The notes under the pieces: model-generated | Told to the model about the DNA's origin: nothing | The model's input: the letters and a program-made list of their open reading frames with translations, nothing else | The model's database searches: none | Shown here: positions 51,457 to 60,246 of the stretch, one piece after another | Layout of the letters: every line of letters begins with the position of its first letter | How positions within the stretch are numbered: position 1 is the stretch's first letter | Program-made: the position numbers and the translations under genes | Assembly (NCBI GenBank): GCA_003577305.1 | Contig: QEVL01000011.1 | Location: forward strand, 1 to 64,000 | DNA: 64,000 nt | Source: Burkholderiales bacterium | GTDB taxonomy: Bacteria > Pseudomonadota > Gammaproteobacteria > Burkholderiales > Burkholderiaceae_E | Direction of reading: 5' to 3'

Positions 51457-54456
51457 TCAGATCGGGATCGTGATCCGGCGCTCCGCGTTGCCCGATTCGA
51501 GCGATCTGCCGGTGATGAGCTCCGCGGTTTCGCGGTCCTGCACCAACGTGACCGAGCTGGAGACCGCGAGCAGTCGTTCGCGGTCCAGCGGCCGGCAGAT
51601 TCCGAACCCCTGCGCGTAGTCGACCCGCAGATCGATGAGCGACTTGATGATCGCCGCATTCTCGGCCCATTCGGCCACGCAGCCCATGCCGAGCTCATGC
51701 GCGAGGTCGACCACCGCGCGCGTGATCGCGTAGTTCTCGCGGTTCAGGTTCACGTCGCGGATGAAGTTGCCGTCGATCTTCACCAGGTCGGCGGGAAGCT
51801 CTTTCAGGTAGCTGAACGAGGTGTAGCCGGCGCCGAAGTCGTCGAGTGCGACCATCGCTCCGAACGACTTGACCCGGTCGACGAAACGGCGCGTGGTCTT
51901 CAGGTCGTACAGGGCGACGCTTTCAGTAATCTCGAAGCAGATCTTCCGGGTCGATTCGGGGTGCGCCCGGATCAGCGCGATTGCGTCCTGCAGGAACTTC
52001 TCGTCGTTCAGCGACGCGCCGCTCAGGTTCAGGGTGCAGAAATCGACGCTGTCGCGGTGGGCAGGCTGCGAGTCGAACCACTCGAGCGTGCTGCGCAGCA
52101 CCCAGCGGTCGATCTGTGTCATCAGACCGTTACGCTCGGCGGCCGGGATGAAGCGCCCCGGCGGAACGACCTTGTTGGCGGCATCGCGCATCCGGATCAG
52201 CACCTCGTAGCAGAGGCTCGACTCCGGGTTGCGCAGCGAGACGATCGGCTGCAACTGCATGAAGAAGCTTTCGACCGGCAGGCGCTCCTTCATGCCCGCC
52301 ACGAGCTTGAGCTCGTCGAGATGGTTCAGCAGTTCGGTACTGGTTGCGTCGTAGCTCACGACGGCTGCGCCTCCGGAGGCCTTCGCCTCGCGACACGCAC
52401 GGTCGCTCGCGGTGAGCGCATCGGCAGGACGCATCTCGTCGAGCACCCGGATCAAGCCGATGCTCGCGGTGACGTTGAACACCTTGTCCTGGTACTGGTA
52501 GCCGCGGTCGCTCAGGTCGCTGCGCAGCTTCTCGCACAACGATCGCGCAGCGCCGAGCGAAAGCCCGTCCATGATCACGACGAGCTCGTCGCCTCCGACC
52601 CGCGCCGCAACGTGTGGCGGCTTGATCACTTCGCGCACGCGGGTCGCCATCTGGCGCAGGATCTGATCGCCAGCGGCGTGCCCGAACAGATCGTTCACCA
52701 GCTTGAAGCGGTCGAGGTCCACGTAGGCAAGGCAAATGGGACGATCGCCGGACGACGCGATGGCCTTCAGCAGTTGCAGCTCGAAGCCACGCCGGTTCAG
52801 CAGGCCCGTCAGCGAATCGTGGTCGACGAGGAACTTGAGCTGGCCTTCGGCATCCTTGCGTGCGGTGATGTCCTCGATCCATCCCTCGTAGCGGTCGACC
52901 TTGCGAACCGCCCGCGTGTGGAGCCAGCGCCGCTTGCCGTCGGGCCTCTCGATCGCCAACTCGGTATCCATCATCCGGTTGGCGGTCGTTGACTCCTCGA
53001 TCGCCGTCAGGGCCTGGCGGCTGGTCAGATCCACCCAGTTCTCCCCGGTCTTCGAGTGATGGCGGCCGCTGTCCTTGAACAACTCACCGAAGCTCGGGTT
53101 GTGCTCGATGATGGTTCCGTCGAGCCTCATCGAAAAGATGCCCACCGGCATCGCGTTGTAGTTCTCCCGGAAGCGCTGAAGGGCGCTGATGGCGCTGCGT
53201 TGCGCGGATAGGCGGGCGGTCCGTTCGAGTTGAAGCTTTGCAGCAAGGGCGATCCCGGCAAGTACGGCAGACGAAACCGCCGCGACTTGGCTGTTCATCA
53301 CCTTGGTGAGTGGGTGTTGATACCCGAGTGCATTTACGATCTCGCCGAACATGCCAAGTCCCGTTACGAACCAGGACATGGCGTACCAAATGGCGACCGT
53401 CGATACATCTCTGCGCAGAGTCTTGACCAGGAAGAAAAAGATCGTGACTGTTGTAGCGATCCCGAGTACCCAAATGAGGGCGATGCTGGCGTGAGCCGGC
53501 AAGAAACTGCTAACGGCGGCAGTCAGTCCGTATATCGTGTAAAGAAACGGAAAGAGAAACAATGCTCGATCAGTCTGTAATCGCCGGCCAAACAACTCCT
53601 GAAACAAAGCAAGGGTCAGTACCAGATGGAGGAGAAGCGTGAGATTCTTTGCGATTGGGACGAATGTGGCATCCAAGGTCCAGCCGATCCACTTGAGGTC
53701 CCACCCGAAGTTGAATCCGGCAATTCGCAGACTCGTAACCAGCAGAGCCGCCAGCAGGAAGAAAGTCTTGTCGCGATTGAGGAGCGATACGATCGCGCCA
53801 AAGGCTGCAAGTCCCAGCATTCCACCGAAGAGTAGCCCTCCCAGTCTTTCCGACGAGACAAGGTGTTCACTAAGGTCCTGACCGCTCTGAAGGACGACCT
53901 GAGGCTTGACGACTGATTCGCCTCGCAGCCGACCCACGATTCGGACATGCCCTTTGGTGACATGAAGGCCCTCGAACGCGATCCCGCTGCGCGTTTCGGT
54001 GACGCCCAACCTTTTCGGCACGACGGCGTCAAGGTCATCACGCGTTGGGACCACTTGCCAGAACTCTGCGTTGCTTCCACGAAGTTGACGCAGTTCAATG
54101 GACAACTCCGTGACTGCTGGGCTCACGTCGGCGTCCAGCGATATCCAGAACTCCCCTTCCGGAGTGAGCCCACGACTGGGCTTTGTACGCGGCGTCTCCG
54201 GGGAGAATTGGGCGATGGCTGCCTCGACCGAGGCGCCAACCACTTGAGTTGGGAGATAGCGCAGCGACACCGTGCCATCGAGTTCCTCGAAAACGCTCTG
54301 AGAAACCAGAAGTCCGGCAGACGTGAACCCCAGAATAATCGCCGTGGAGGCTGCGAGCATCTTCACCACATGAAGAAGCTCCGGTGCGCCCCAGAACGCG
54401 CGCGAGAGGAAAGCACCTCGCCGGCCCAGGCTCCGAGCAATCGTGGTCACCAACAT
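51457..54456 (-). CDS. Membrane-bound 7TM-PAS-GGDEF-EAL c-di-GMP signalling protein
   Basis: A 999-residue sensor. It has an N-terminal membrane segment (about 30-52), a periplasmic domain (about 55-205), a 7TMR-DISM-like block of seven membrane helices (about 210-410), PAS (about 435-545), GGDEF (about 550-710, RVGGDELVV at about 622) and EAL (about 730-975). EAL residues look complete: YEVLIRM, NLSGASLND, CFEITES, LDDFGAGYTS, KIDGNFI. The GGDEL variant may be active as a cyclase or only bind GTP. ATG 54456 follows GGGAGA; the ATG seven codons earlier lies inside a hairpin. Genes upstream encode the FeeM-like synthase on the same strand. Confidence 0.9.
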   Translation of the reverse strand: MLVTTIARSLGRRGAFLSRAFWGAPELLHVVKMLAASTAIILGFTSAGLLVSQSVFEELDGTVSLRYLPTQVVGASVEAAIAQFSPETPRTKPSRGLTPEGEFWISLDADVSPAVTELSIELRQLRGSNAEFWQVVPTRDDLDAVVPKRLGVTETRSGIAFEGLHVTKGHVRIVGRLRGESVVKPQVVLQSGQDLSEHLVSSERLGGLLFGGMLGLAAFGAIVSLLNRDKTFFLLAALLVTSLRIAGFNFGWDLKWIGWTLDATFVPIAKNLTLLLHLVLTLALFQELFGRRLQTDRALFLFPFLYTIYGLTAAVSSFLPAHASIALIWVLGIATTVTIFFFLVKTLRRDVSTVAIWYAMSWFVTGLGMFGEIVNALGYQHPLTKVMNSQVAAVSSAVLAGIALAAKLQLERTARLSAQRSAISALQRFRENYNAMPVGIFSMRLDGTIIEHNPSFGELFKDSGRHHSKTGENWVDLTSRQALTAIEESTTANRMMDTELAIERPDGKRRWLHTRAVRKVDRYEGWIEDITARKDAEGQLKFLVDHDSLTGLLNRRGFELQLLKAIASSGDRPICLAYVDLDRFKLVNDLFGHAAGDQILRQMATRVREVIKPPHVAARVGGDELVVIMDGLSLGAARSLCEKLRSDLSDRGYQYQDKVFNVTASIGLIRVLDEMRPADALTASDRACREAKASGGAAVVSYDATSTELLNHLDELKLVAGMKERLPVESFFMQLQPIVSLRNPESSLCYEVLIRMRDAANKVVPPGRFIPAAERNGLMTQIDRWVLRSTLEWFDSQPAHRDSVDFCTLNLSGASLNDEKFLQDAIALIRAHPESTRKICFEITESVALYDLKTTRRFVDRVKSFGAMVALDDFGAGYTSFSYLKELPADLVKIDGNFIRDVNLNRENYAITRAVVDLAHELGMGCVAEWAENAAIIKSLIDLRVDYAQGFGICRPLDRERLLAVSSSVTLVQDRETAELITGRSLESGNAERRITIPI

Positions 54457-54461
54457 TTCTC

Positions 54462-54479
54462 CCTTGCCTAGTGGCAAGG
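54462..54479 (-). promoter_or_regulatory. Hairpin at the ribosome site of the GGDEF-EAL gene
   Basis: In the transcript this is CCUUGCC, ACUA, GGCAAGG: a perfect 7-bp stem with a tetraloop. Its 3' arm abuts and partly includes the Shine-Dalgarno purines GGGAGA before ATG 54456. Folding would hide the site, so translation could be controlled by an RNA-binding protein, small RNA or unwinding. Confidence 0.55.
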
Positions 54480-54542
54480 ATTGGGGGAAGCGGCTGTCTG
54501 CTGGCCCGCATGCCGACGAAAGGCGGAATGCGTGGCGTCAGT

Positions 54543-54572
54543 GGGTTGCGTTGCATAGTTGCAACACAACCC
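54543..54572 (-). promoter_or_regulatory. Long hairpin downstream of the FeeM-like gene
   Basis: In the transcript this is GGGUUGUGUUGCA, ACUA, UGCAACGCAACCC: a 13-bp stem with a single U-G wobble and the same ACUA loop as the hairpin at 54462. On DNA the wobble is a mismatch in the palindrome, so the structure is best explained at RNA level. It lies 49 bases after the FeeM-like stop and has no T-run. Confidence 0.6.
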
Positions 54573-54620
54573 GAGCTTGGACCGGCATTCCACCTCGCCA
54601 AGAGTCGATCTTTATCGTTG

Positions 54621-55424
54621 TTAGATCACCGGCACATCGAATGTCATTGTAGGCGTACGCCTAGTCGGCCTCCCGTTGGTCCGCATCGCTCGGCTATTTG
54701 CCCATGCGCCACTGACTGAATCGAAGATCCGAATGTCTTCGTGTATCTGGTTGCACATGAAATCGTAGAAAGGGTGGTTCCCCTCGCGCCAACGTTGCTC
54801 TGCAGTCCGAACGTTGAATGCGAGCAGGCGAGCAGGTATCCCAATGGATGAGGGCAACGTGACCATTCGGGCGTCGTTGAATACATCCTCAAACTGCAGA
54901 TTAACGTAGTCGCGATCGCGCGGTGGGATGCCGGTGACCATGATCCATTCGATCTGTCTCGCCAGACAGTACCGATAGAGCGCTTTGAACAGGGCAAGCT
55001 TCACCTGAGTGCCAGATTTCCCGCCAACAACGCCCAAACGCGAGACATGTGCGATGCTGTTCCCTTGGAACCTCGAGGGCAACGCCAATTCCCTCTCAAA
55101 CTCTGTGGGGCCATGGATGTTGGTATGGATTCGCAGCGTTCCGACCGGCGCTAGCGTCTCTTTCGACTCCGCGAGGAGAACAATGCTGTCTGGGTCGCTG
55201 TCCTCAGACTCGGCGTTGCCCAAGGCACGCGCCAAGGACGGAAGCCGCTTGGCGTACGCCACGGTTCTAACGTTCACGGCGCGCACTAGTTGATCATTGG
55301 TTCTAACCAGTCGGATAGTGAACGGCAACGACACGTGCCGCGAGCGCTGGTTTTCGGGTCGAATGGAGATCTCATTGAACGACGCCGACACGTTCCGGGC
55401 GTTCGTTGTAAGCGTTGTTGGCAT
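54621..55424 (-). CDS. FeeM-like N-acyl amino acid synthase (GNAT/autoinducer-synthase fold)
   Basis: A 267-residue protein resembling FeeM and related N-acyl amino acid synthases, a branch near acyl-homoserine-lactone synthases. Matching segments are FTIRLVRTNDQLVRAVNVR, YAKRLPSLARALG, the loop DSDPDSIVLLAE, PVGTLRIHTN, LALPSRFQGNSIAHVSRLGV, and FKALYRYCLARQIEWIMVTG. Such enzymes join a fatty acyl group from acyl-ACP to an amino acid. The ATG at 55424 has AAGG seven bases upstream. A TTGGCC direct repeat lies just before it (55435-55446). GC content is clearly lower than the genome around it. Family assignment is by pattern only. Confidence 0.68.
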   Translation of the reverse strand: MPTTLTTNARNVSASFNEISIRPENQRSRHVSLPFTIRLVRTNDQLVRAVNVRTVAYAKRLPSLARALGNAESEDSDPDSIVLLAESKETLAPVGTLRIHTNIHGPTEFERELALPSRFQGNSIAHVSRLGVVGGKSGTQVKLALFKALYRYCLARQIEWIMVTGIPPRDRDYVNLQFEDVFNDARMVTLPSSIGIPARLLAFNVRTAEQRWREGNHPFYDFMCNQIHEDIRIFDSVSGAWANSRAMRTNGRPTRRTPTMTFDVPVI

Positions 55425-55776
55425 TGAAGAACCTTGGCCGTTTGGCCTATAGACAGGTAGTAGCCACCCTCTCTAGGCTGATTCTGCTGGTTGAGACGTG
55501 AGCAGTAAAGCTTGATGTTACTCGACAACAGTCCTTACGACCTGAGATTCGCTGTGTGGTCACATCCCGGCGATCGAGTGCCTCGAAGGGTGGCTTCTCC
55601 CGACGTAAAGGGTGACACTCCTGCCCCTGCATGCCCAAGCGCGACTCGCACACCCAGGAGTCTGGAGGTCGGTAGCGCGAGAGAAGAATCGGGGCGCAAC
55701 GGATATCCCCGCTGCTCTGGCAAATAGGCGAAGAACGGTGCTAATTGGACTCCCAAGGAGGTTTGAGGCTGCTAAC
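55425..55776. other. Intergenic region between FeeM-like gene and hybrid kinase
   Basis: A 352-base stretch between two divergent genes. No convincing gene is seen; the short frames here are not conserved-looking. It probably holds both promoters. It includes the TTGGCC-GT-TTGGCC repeat before the FeeM-like gene and an AAGGAGG (55755-55761) before the kinase. If the kinase starts at an earlier codon, part of this stretch is coding. Confidence 0.5.
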
Positions 55777-57774
55777 GTGGAGCAGGAGTTCCTTGCGCAG
55801 TATCGGTCATCGGGGCTCCGATTCGTTCGTCTCGCTTTGTTGCTCGGATCGGTCCTCGCACTTGTCTTCTTTGTCCTTGTTCTGTCGATCAAGGACGACG
55901 AGGTACCTACGAATCCACGCCAAGCTTTCAGGCTGGTGCTGTTTGCCGGGATGGGTTGCATGTCCATGGTGGCCACGTGGCGGCCAGAAAGGATTTTGCA
56001 GAAGTACGATCTCGTCGTCGGCATTGCCGTCTCCGCGGCCTGCTTGGCAATTGGTGCAATGAGCCTCATGCCAGCCGATCTTGAAGAACCAAGATCGGGT
56101 AGATGGACTGTCGCCATGAGCCTCGTCTGCTGGCTAGCCTACGGGTTCACACGATTACCAGTCGGGATTGTTGCCGTCGCATGTGCGACCGGATCAGCGG
56201 CAATCCTGGCCAGTGCCGCGATCTATGGTGATGAATACGTGCGGGCGCTATTTGTCTACCTGCTCATGGCCAACCTCATCGGCTGGATAATGTCCGTCGA
56301 GATCGAGCGCCGCGAGCGCGCGCTCTTCTGGAGTTCGAGAGAACTGGCCGAGGCCACCCGGTCGCTCGAGGAGATGGCGCGCAACGCCGCCGATGCGGAC
56401 GCTGCGAAGACGCGGGTGCTGGCAGCGGTCAGCCACGATTTGCGCCAGCCATTGGCCAGTCTTGCGCTGTATGCGCAGTTGTTGCGTTCTCGCAACGAAG
56501 TGTTGGAGCCCGCAGGCCTGACCGGAACGGTCGAGCGGCTCGATGCCTGTGTTTCCGCGTTGAGCGGAAACCTCGACAGGCTCTCGGAGTTGGGTGGCTT
56601 GCGCGACCGCGCGGCGCCGGTGCCGGTGGCGGCTACCGACCTGCGAAACGTGCTCGAACGTCTCGACAACGTCTATGCGGCCGAGGCCGCGCGGCGTCGC
56701 GTGCGCCTCGTCGTTCGTTGCCCGCGCGGTGGTCGCCGCTTCGCTCTCACCAACGACAATCGGCTCTGGGACATTCTGTCGAATCTGACTGGCAATGCAC
56801 TGAAGTTTGCGTCGGCTGATCGGGCCGCATGGGTGCTGGTGCGCGTCCGGCGTTCGGGCGCCAGTCTCGTGATCGAGGTGCGCGACAACGGTATCGGCAT
56901 CGCGCCGGCCGACCAGCGCCGCATCTTCGACGAATACTTCCAGGTGGCCAACCACGCCCGCAACCCCGAGCACGGACACGGTTTGGGTTTGTCGATCGTT
57001 CGCGAGGCGGTCTCGCGCCTGCCCGGGCACTCGCTCGAGTTCGAGTCGCGCGTCGGGTGCGGTACGCGCTTCAGGCTGTCGATGCCCGCAAGCGGTGCGC
57101 AGCACCCGGTTGCCGGGGTCTCGTCCGAGATCGCCGCTTCCGGTGCCGTGCCTGGCTGCGGGCAGCCGGATCGCCCGATCGGAGCGGGCGCCATCGCGCA
57201 ACGCGCCTTAGGGACGGCGCCCGCCGAGGCTGGAGTCATGCGCGGCGGTGTTTCGGCAGCCGGTGAGTGGCGCTGCGAGACTCCCGTGGCCCGCTACCAG
57301 GCAGACGCGTCATCCCGTCGCAGCCAGGCAGCGCAGGACGAGCGCGTGGCCGGACAGGAACCGGGCGGCGCTGCCCGGTGTGAGGCCCTCGCGGGCGTCT
57401 ACGTGCTCTTCATCGAAGACGACGCCTCGATGCGCGATGCTCTGTGCCAGGTGCTCCAGCAGTGGGGCGTCCTGGTCGATGCGGCGGCAAGCGGCGAGGA
57501 GGCGCTGGCGCTGGCTGCACAGGCCGAGCGCTCGTTCGACGCGATCATCTCGGATTTCAGGCTGCCCGGCGCGTGGGACGGGCTGCGCCTCATCGACGAG
57601 TTGCGCCGGCTCGAAGGGCGGCGCACGCCGGCGATCCTGCTGTCGGGCGAGTTCCGGGTGGACACCCTGGGCGAGAAAGCGCCCAGCGACGTTCAGGTGA
57701 TGGCCAAGCCGCCCCAGCCCGCCCGACTGCGCGAACTGCTGGCCGCTTGCGGGGAGAACAGGGCCCAGGCCTGA
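55777..57774 (+). CDS. Membrane hybrid histidine kinase with C-terminal receiver
   Basis: A 665-residue protein from GTG 55777. About six membrane segments (residues 15-165), a coiled stretch, a DHp domain with the phospho-His in AAVSHDLRQPLASL (about residue 220), an HATPase domain (NRLWDILSNLTGNALKFA, DNGIGIAPADQRRIF, GHGLGLSIV), a 90-residue low-complexity linker, and a receiver (LFIEDDASMRDAL, phospho-Asp in ISDFRLPG at about residue 592, VMAKPPQP). The stimulus is unknown. The start is uncertain: ATG 55612 and GTG 55738 are also in frame. Divergent from the FeeM-like gene; plausible sensor for its product. Confidence 0.85.
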   Translation: MEQEFLAQYRSSGLRFVRLALLLGSVLALVFFVLVLSIKDDEVPTNPRQAFRLVLFAGMGCMSMVATWRPERILQKYDLVVGIAVSAACLAIGAMSLMPADLEEPRSGRWTVAMSLVCWLAYGFTRLPVGIVAVACATGSAAILASAAIYGDEYVRALFVYLLMANLIGWIMSVEIERRERALFWSSRELAEATRSLEEMARNAADADAAKTRVLAAVSHDLRQPLASLALYAQLLRSRNEVLEPAGLTGTVERLDACVSALSGNLDRLSELGGLRDRAAPVPVAATDLRNVLERLDNVYAAEAARRRVRLVVRCPRGGRRFALTNDNRLWDILSNLTGNALKFASADRAAWVLVRVRRSGASLVIEVRDNGIGIAPADQRRIFDEYFQVANHARNPEHGHGLGLSIVREAVSRLPGHSLEFESRVGCGTRFRLSMPASGAQHPVAGVSSEIAASGAVPGCGQPDRPIGAGAIAQRALGTAPAEAGVMRGGVSAAGEWRCETPVARYQADASSRRSQAAQDERVAGQEPGGAARCEALAGVYVLFIEDDASMRDALCQVLQQWGVLVDAAASGEEALALAAQAERSFDAIISDFRLPGAWDGLRLIDELRRLEGRRTPAILLSGEFRVDTLGEKAPSDVQVMAKPPQPARLRELLAACGENRAQA

Positions 57775-57787
57775 GACGAACCCTTTG

Positions 57788-57806
57788 GAGCGCCCTACAG
57801 GCGCTC
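57788..57806. terminator. Hairpin between convergent kinase and thiolase genes
   Basis: Perfect 7-bp stem GAGCGCC (57788-57794), CTACA, GGCGCTC (57800-57806). It covers the thiolase stop codon and lies 13 bases after the kinase stop. No T-run, so its action as a terminator is uncertain. Confidence 0.4.
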
Positions 57807-59000
57807 GACGATGGTGGCGATTCCCATGCCGCCGCCCACGCACAGCGTGACCAGGCCGCGCCGCAGCGCGCGGCGCTCGAGTTCGTCGATCAGCGTCCCG
57901 AGCAGCATCGCGCCGGTGGCGCCCAGCGGGTGGCCCATCGCGATCGCACCGCCGTTCACGTTGATCTTCTCCTCGGGCACGTCGAGCTCGCGCATGAAGC
58001 GCATGACGACCGCAGCGAATGCTTCGTTCACTTCGAAGAGGTCGATGTCGTCGATGTCGAGGCCGGCCTTGCGCAGCGCCTTGCGTGTCGCGGGCATCGG
58101 GCCGGTGAGCATGATCGTGGGGTCGGTGCCCACCAGTGCGGCGGAGACGATGCGCGCACGCGGAGAGAGGCCGAGCCGCTTGCCGGCCTCTTCGCTGCCG
58201 ACCAGCACGAGCGCCGCGCCGTCGACGATGCCCGAAGAGTTGCCGGCGTGATGCACGTGCTCGATGCGCTCGACCTGCGGGTACTTGCGCAGCGCGACCG
58301 CGTCGTAGCCCATCGCGCCCGCCTTCGCGAACGAGGGCTGGAGCTGGCCGAGCTTCTCGACCGAGGTGTCGGCCCTGATCGTCTCGTCGCGCTCGAGGAT
58401 CGCCAGGCCGAGGTCGTCGCGCACCGGCACCAGCGAGCGCCCGAAGTACCCGTCGCGCTGCGCGGCAGCGGCCTTGCGGTGCGACGCGACGCCGAACTCG
58501 TCGACCATCTCGCGCGAGAAGCCGTCGAGCGTGGCGATCAGGTCTGCGCCGATTCCCTGCGGAACGAAGCTGGTGGCCAGATTGGTCTGCGGGTCGAGCG
58601 CCCAGGCGCCGCCGTCCGAACCCATCGGCACCCGCGACATCGACTCGACGCCGCCCGCGACGACCAGCTCTTCCCAGCCCGAACGCACCTTCTGGGCGGC
58701 CATGTTGACCGCCTCGAGCCCCGAGGCGCAGAAGCGGTTGATCTGAACGCCCGGGACATCGAGCGCCCACCCGGCGGCAAGCGCCGCGGTCTTCGCGATG
58801 ACCGCTCCCTGGTCGCCCACCGGAGTCACGCAACCGACGACCACGTCCTCGACCTGCGAGGTGTCGAGATCGTGGCGGCGCCGCATCTCGTGCATCAGAG
58901 TGGTGAGCAGCCGCACCGGCTTCACCTCGTACAGCGATCCGGATGACTTGCCGCGCCCGCGTGGAGTGCGGATCGCGTCGTAGACGAATGCTTCGGCCAT
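57795..59000 (-). CDS. Acetyl-CoA C-acyltransferase (thiolase)
   Basis: A 401-residue thiolase that cleaves 3-ketoacyl-CoA in the last step of beta-oxidation. The nucleophile Cys is in [17 protein letters not shown] (about residue 89), the catalytic His in [18 protein letters not shown] (about 352), and the C-terminal CVGGGMGIA carries the second Cys. It is likely a FadA/FadI partner of the FadJ-like protein at 49142, although 6.4 kb of signalling genes now separate them. Divergent from the acyl-CoA dehydrogenase at 59083 with an 82-base gap holding TATTAT (59032-59037). Confidence 0.93.
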   Translation of the reverse strand: MAEAFVYDAIRTPRGRGKSSGSLYEVKPVRLLTTLMHEMRRRHDLDTSQVEDVVVGCVTPVGDQGAVIAKTAALAAGWALDVPGVQINRFCASGLEAVNMAAQKVRSGWEELVVAGGVESMSRVPMGSDGGAWALDPQTNLATSFVPQGIGADLIATLDGFSREMVDEFGVASHRKAAAAQRDGYFGRSLVPVRDDLGLAILERDETIRADTSVEKLGQLQPSFAKAGAMGYDAVALRKYPQVERIEHVHHAGNSSGIVDGAALVLVGSEEAGKRLGLSPRARIVSAALVGTDPTIMLTGPMPATRKALRKAGLDIDDIDLFEVNEAFAAVVMRFMRELDVPEEKINVNGGAIAMGHPLGATGAMLLGTLIDELERRALRRGLVTLCVGGGMGIATIVERL

Positions 59001-59082
59001 GGAAGGTTCCCGGTCAGGTTCGCGAGCATTCTATTATGCTGCCCGCACCGACCGCATTGACCGTACCGACTGGAGCAGCACC

Positions 59083-60246
59083 ATGATCGAGCGCACGCTG
59101 TTTGCCGACGAGCACCGGATGTTTCGCGACGCCGTCCGGCGCTTCATGGAGAACGAAGTCGTCCCGCACCACGAACGATGGGAAGAGCAGGGCTACGTCG
59201 ATCGCGAAGTCTGGCAGAAGGCCGGCGCGAACGGCCTGCTGTGCGCATCGATGCCCGAGGAGTATGGCGGCGCGGGCGCCGACCGGCTCTATTCGATCGT
59301 GGTGATGGAGGAGACGGCGCGCGTCAACGCCACCGGACTGGGCTTCGGCCTGCACTCGGAGATCGTCGCGCCGTACATCCTTCACTACGGTTCGCAGGAG
59401 CAGAAAATGCGCTTCCTGCCGAAGATGGCCACCGGCGAGGCGATCGGGGCGATCGCGATGAGCGAGCCGGCAGCCGGTTCCGACCTGCAGGGCGTGAAGA
59501 CCACCGCAACCCGGCGCGGCGACGTCTACCTGCTCAACGGCTCCAAGACCTTCATCACCAACGGCTGGCACGCCGACGTAGTCATCGTCGTGGCCAAGAC
59601 CGAGCCGAAGGCAGGCGCAAAGGGCACCAGCCTGCTGCTGGTCGAGAGCGGGATGAAGGGCTTCGAGAAGGGCAAGCGACTGAAGAAAGTGGGCATGAAG
59701 GCGCAGGACACGTCGGAGCTCTTCTTCGACAACGTCGAGGTGCCCGCTTCGAACCTGCTCGGCAACGAGAACGAGGGCTTCGTCTACCTGATGCAGGAGC
59801 TACCCTGGGAGCGCCTGCAGATCGCGATCGGTGCGGTGGAGAACGCGCAGGCCGCGATCGACTGGACCACCGGCTACGTGAAGGAGCGCAGGGTGTTCGG
59901 CACCACGGTTTCCACGTTCCAGAACACCCGTTTCAAGCTGGCCGAACTGCAGACCGAGGTGCAGATCGCGCGCGTGTTCGTCGACAAGTGCATCGAGCTG
60001 CTGATGGCCGGCAGCCTCGACACGGCCACCGCGTCGATGGCGAAGTACTGGTGCTCCGACCTGCAGTGCAAGGTCATCGACGAGTGCGTGCAGCTGCACG
60101 GCGGCTACGGCTACATGTGGGAATACCCCATCGCGCGCGCGTTCGCCGACGCGCGGGTGCAGCGCATCTACGGCGGCACCAACGAGATCATGAAGGAAGT
60201 GATCACGCGCGCGATGGGCCTGTCCGCTCAGTCTCCCTTGAAGTAG
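59083..60246 (+). CDS. Acyl-CoA dehydrogenase
   Basis: FAD-dependent enzyme of 387 residues that introduces the first double bond in beta-oxidation. Visible family signatures are AIAMSEPAAGSDLQGVKTTA (about residues 124-143), the flavin-binding NGSKTFITNGWHAD, QLHGGYGYMWEYPIARAFAD and the YGGTNEIMKEVI end with the catalytic-region Glu. The ATG at 59083 (MIERTLFADEH) matches the family start. The 3' end overlaps the convergent binding-protein gene by 19 bases. Chain-length preference is unknown. Confidence 0.93.
   Translation: MIERTLFADEHRMFRDAVRRFMENEVVPHHERWEEQGYVDREVWQKAGANGLLCASMPEEYGGAGADRLYSIVVMEETARVNATGLGFGLHSEIVAPYILHYGSQEQKMRFLPKMATGEAIGAIAMSEPAAGSDLQGVKTTATRRGDVYLLNGSKTFITNGWHADVVIVVAKTEPKAGAKGTSLLLVESGMKGFEKGKRLKKVGMKAQDTSELFFDNVEVPASNLLGNENEGFVYLMQELPWERLQIAIGAVENAQAAIDWTTGYVKERRVFGTTVSTFQNTRFKLAELQTEVQIARVFVDKCIELLMAGSLDTATASMAKYWCSDLQCKVIDECVQLHGGYGYMWEYPIARAFADARVQRIYGGTNEIMKEVITRAMGLSAQSPLK

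Noticed and set aside
55512..55727. 71-residue frame upstream of the hybrid kinase
   Set aside because: No ribosome site, no motif, and it lies in a probable promoter region; not distinguishable from chance.
57310..58833. Long minus-strand frame joining the kinase 3' end and thiolase region
   Set aside because: Out of frame with the thiolase, Arg/Gly-rich, and antisense to the receiver domain of the kinase.
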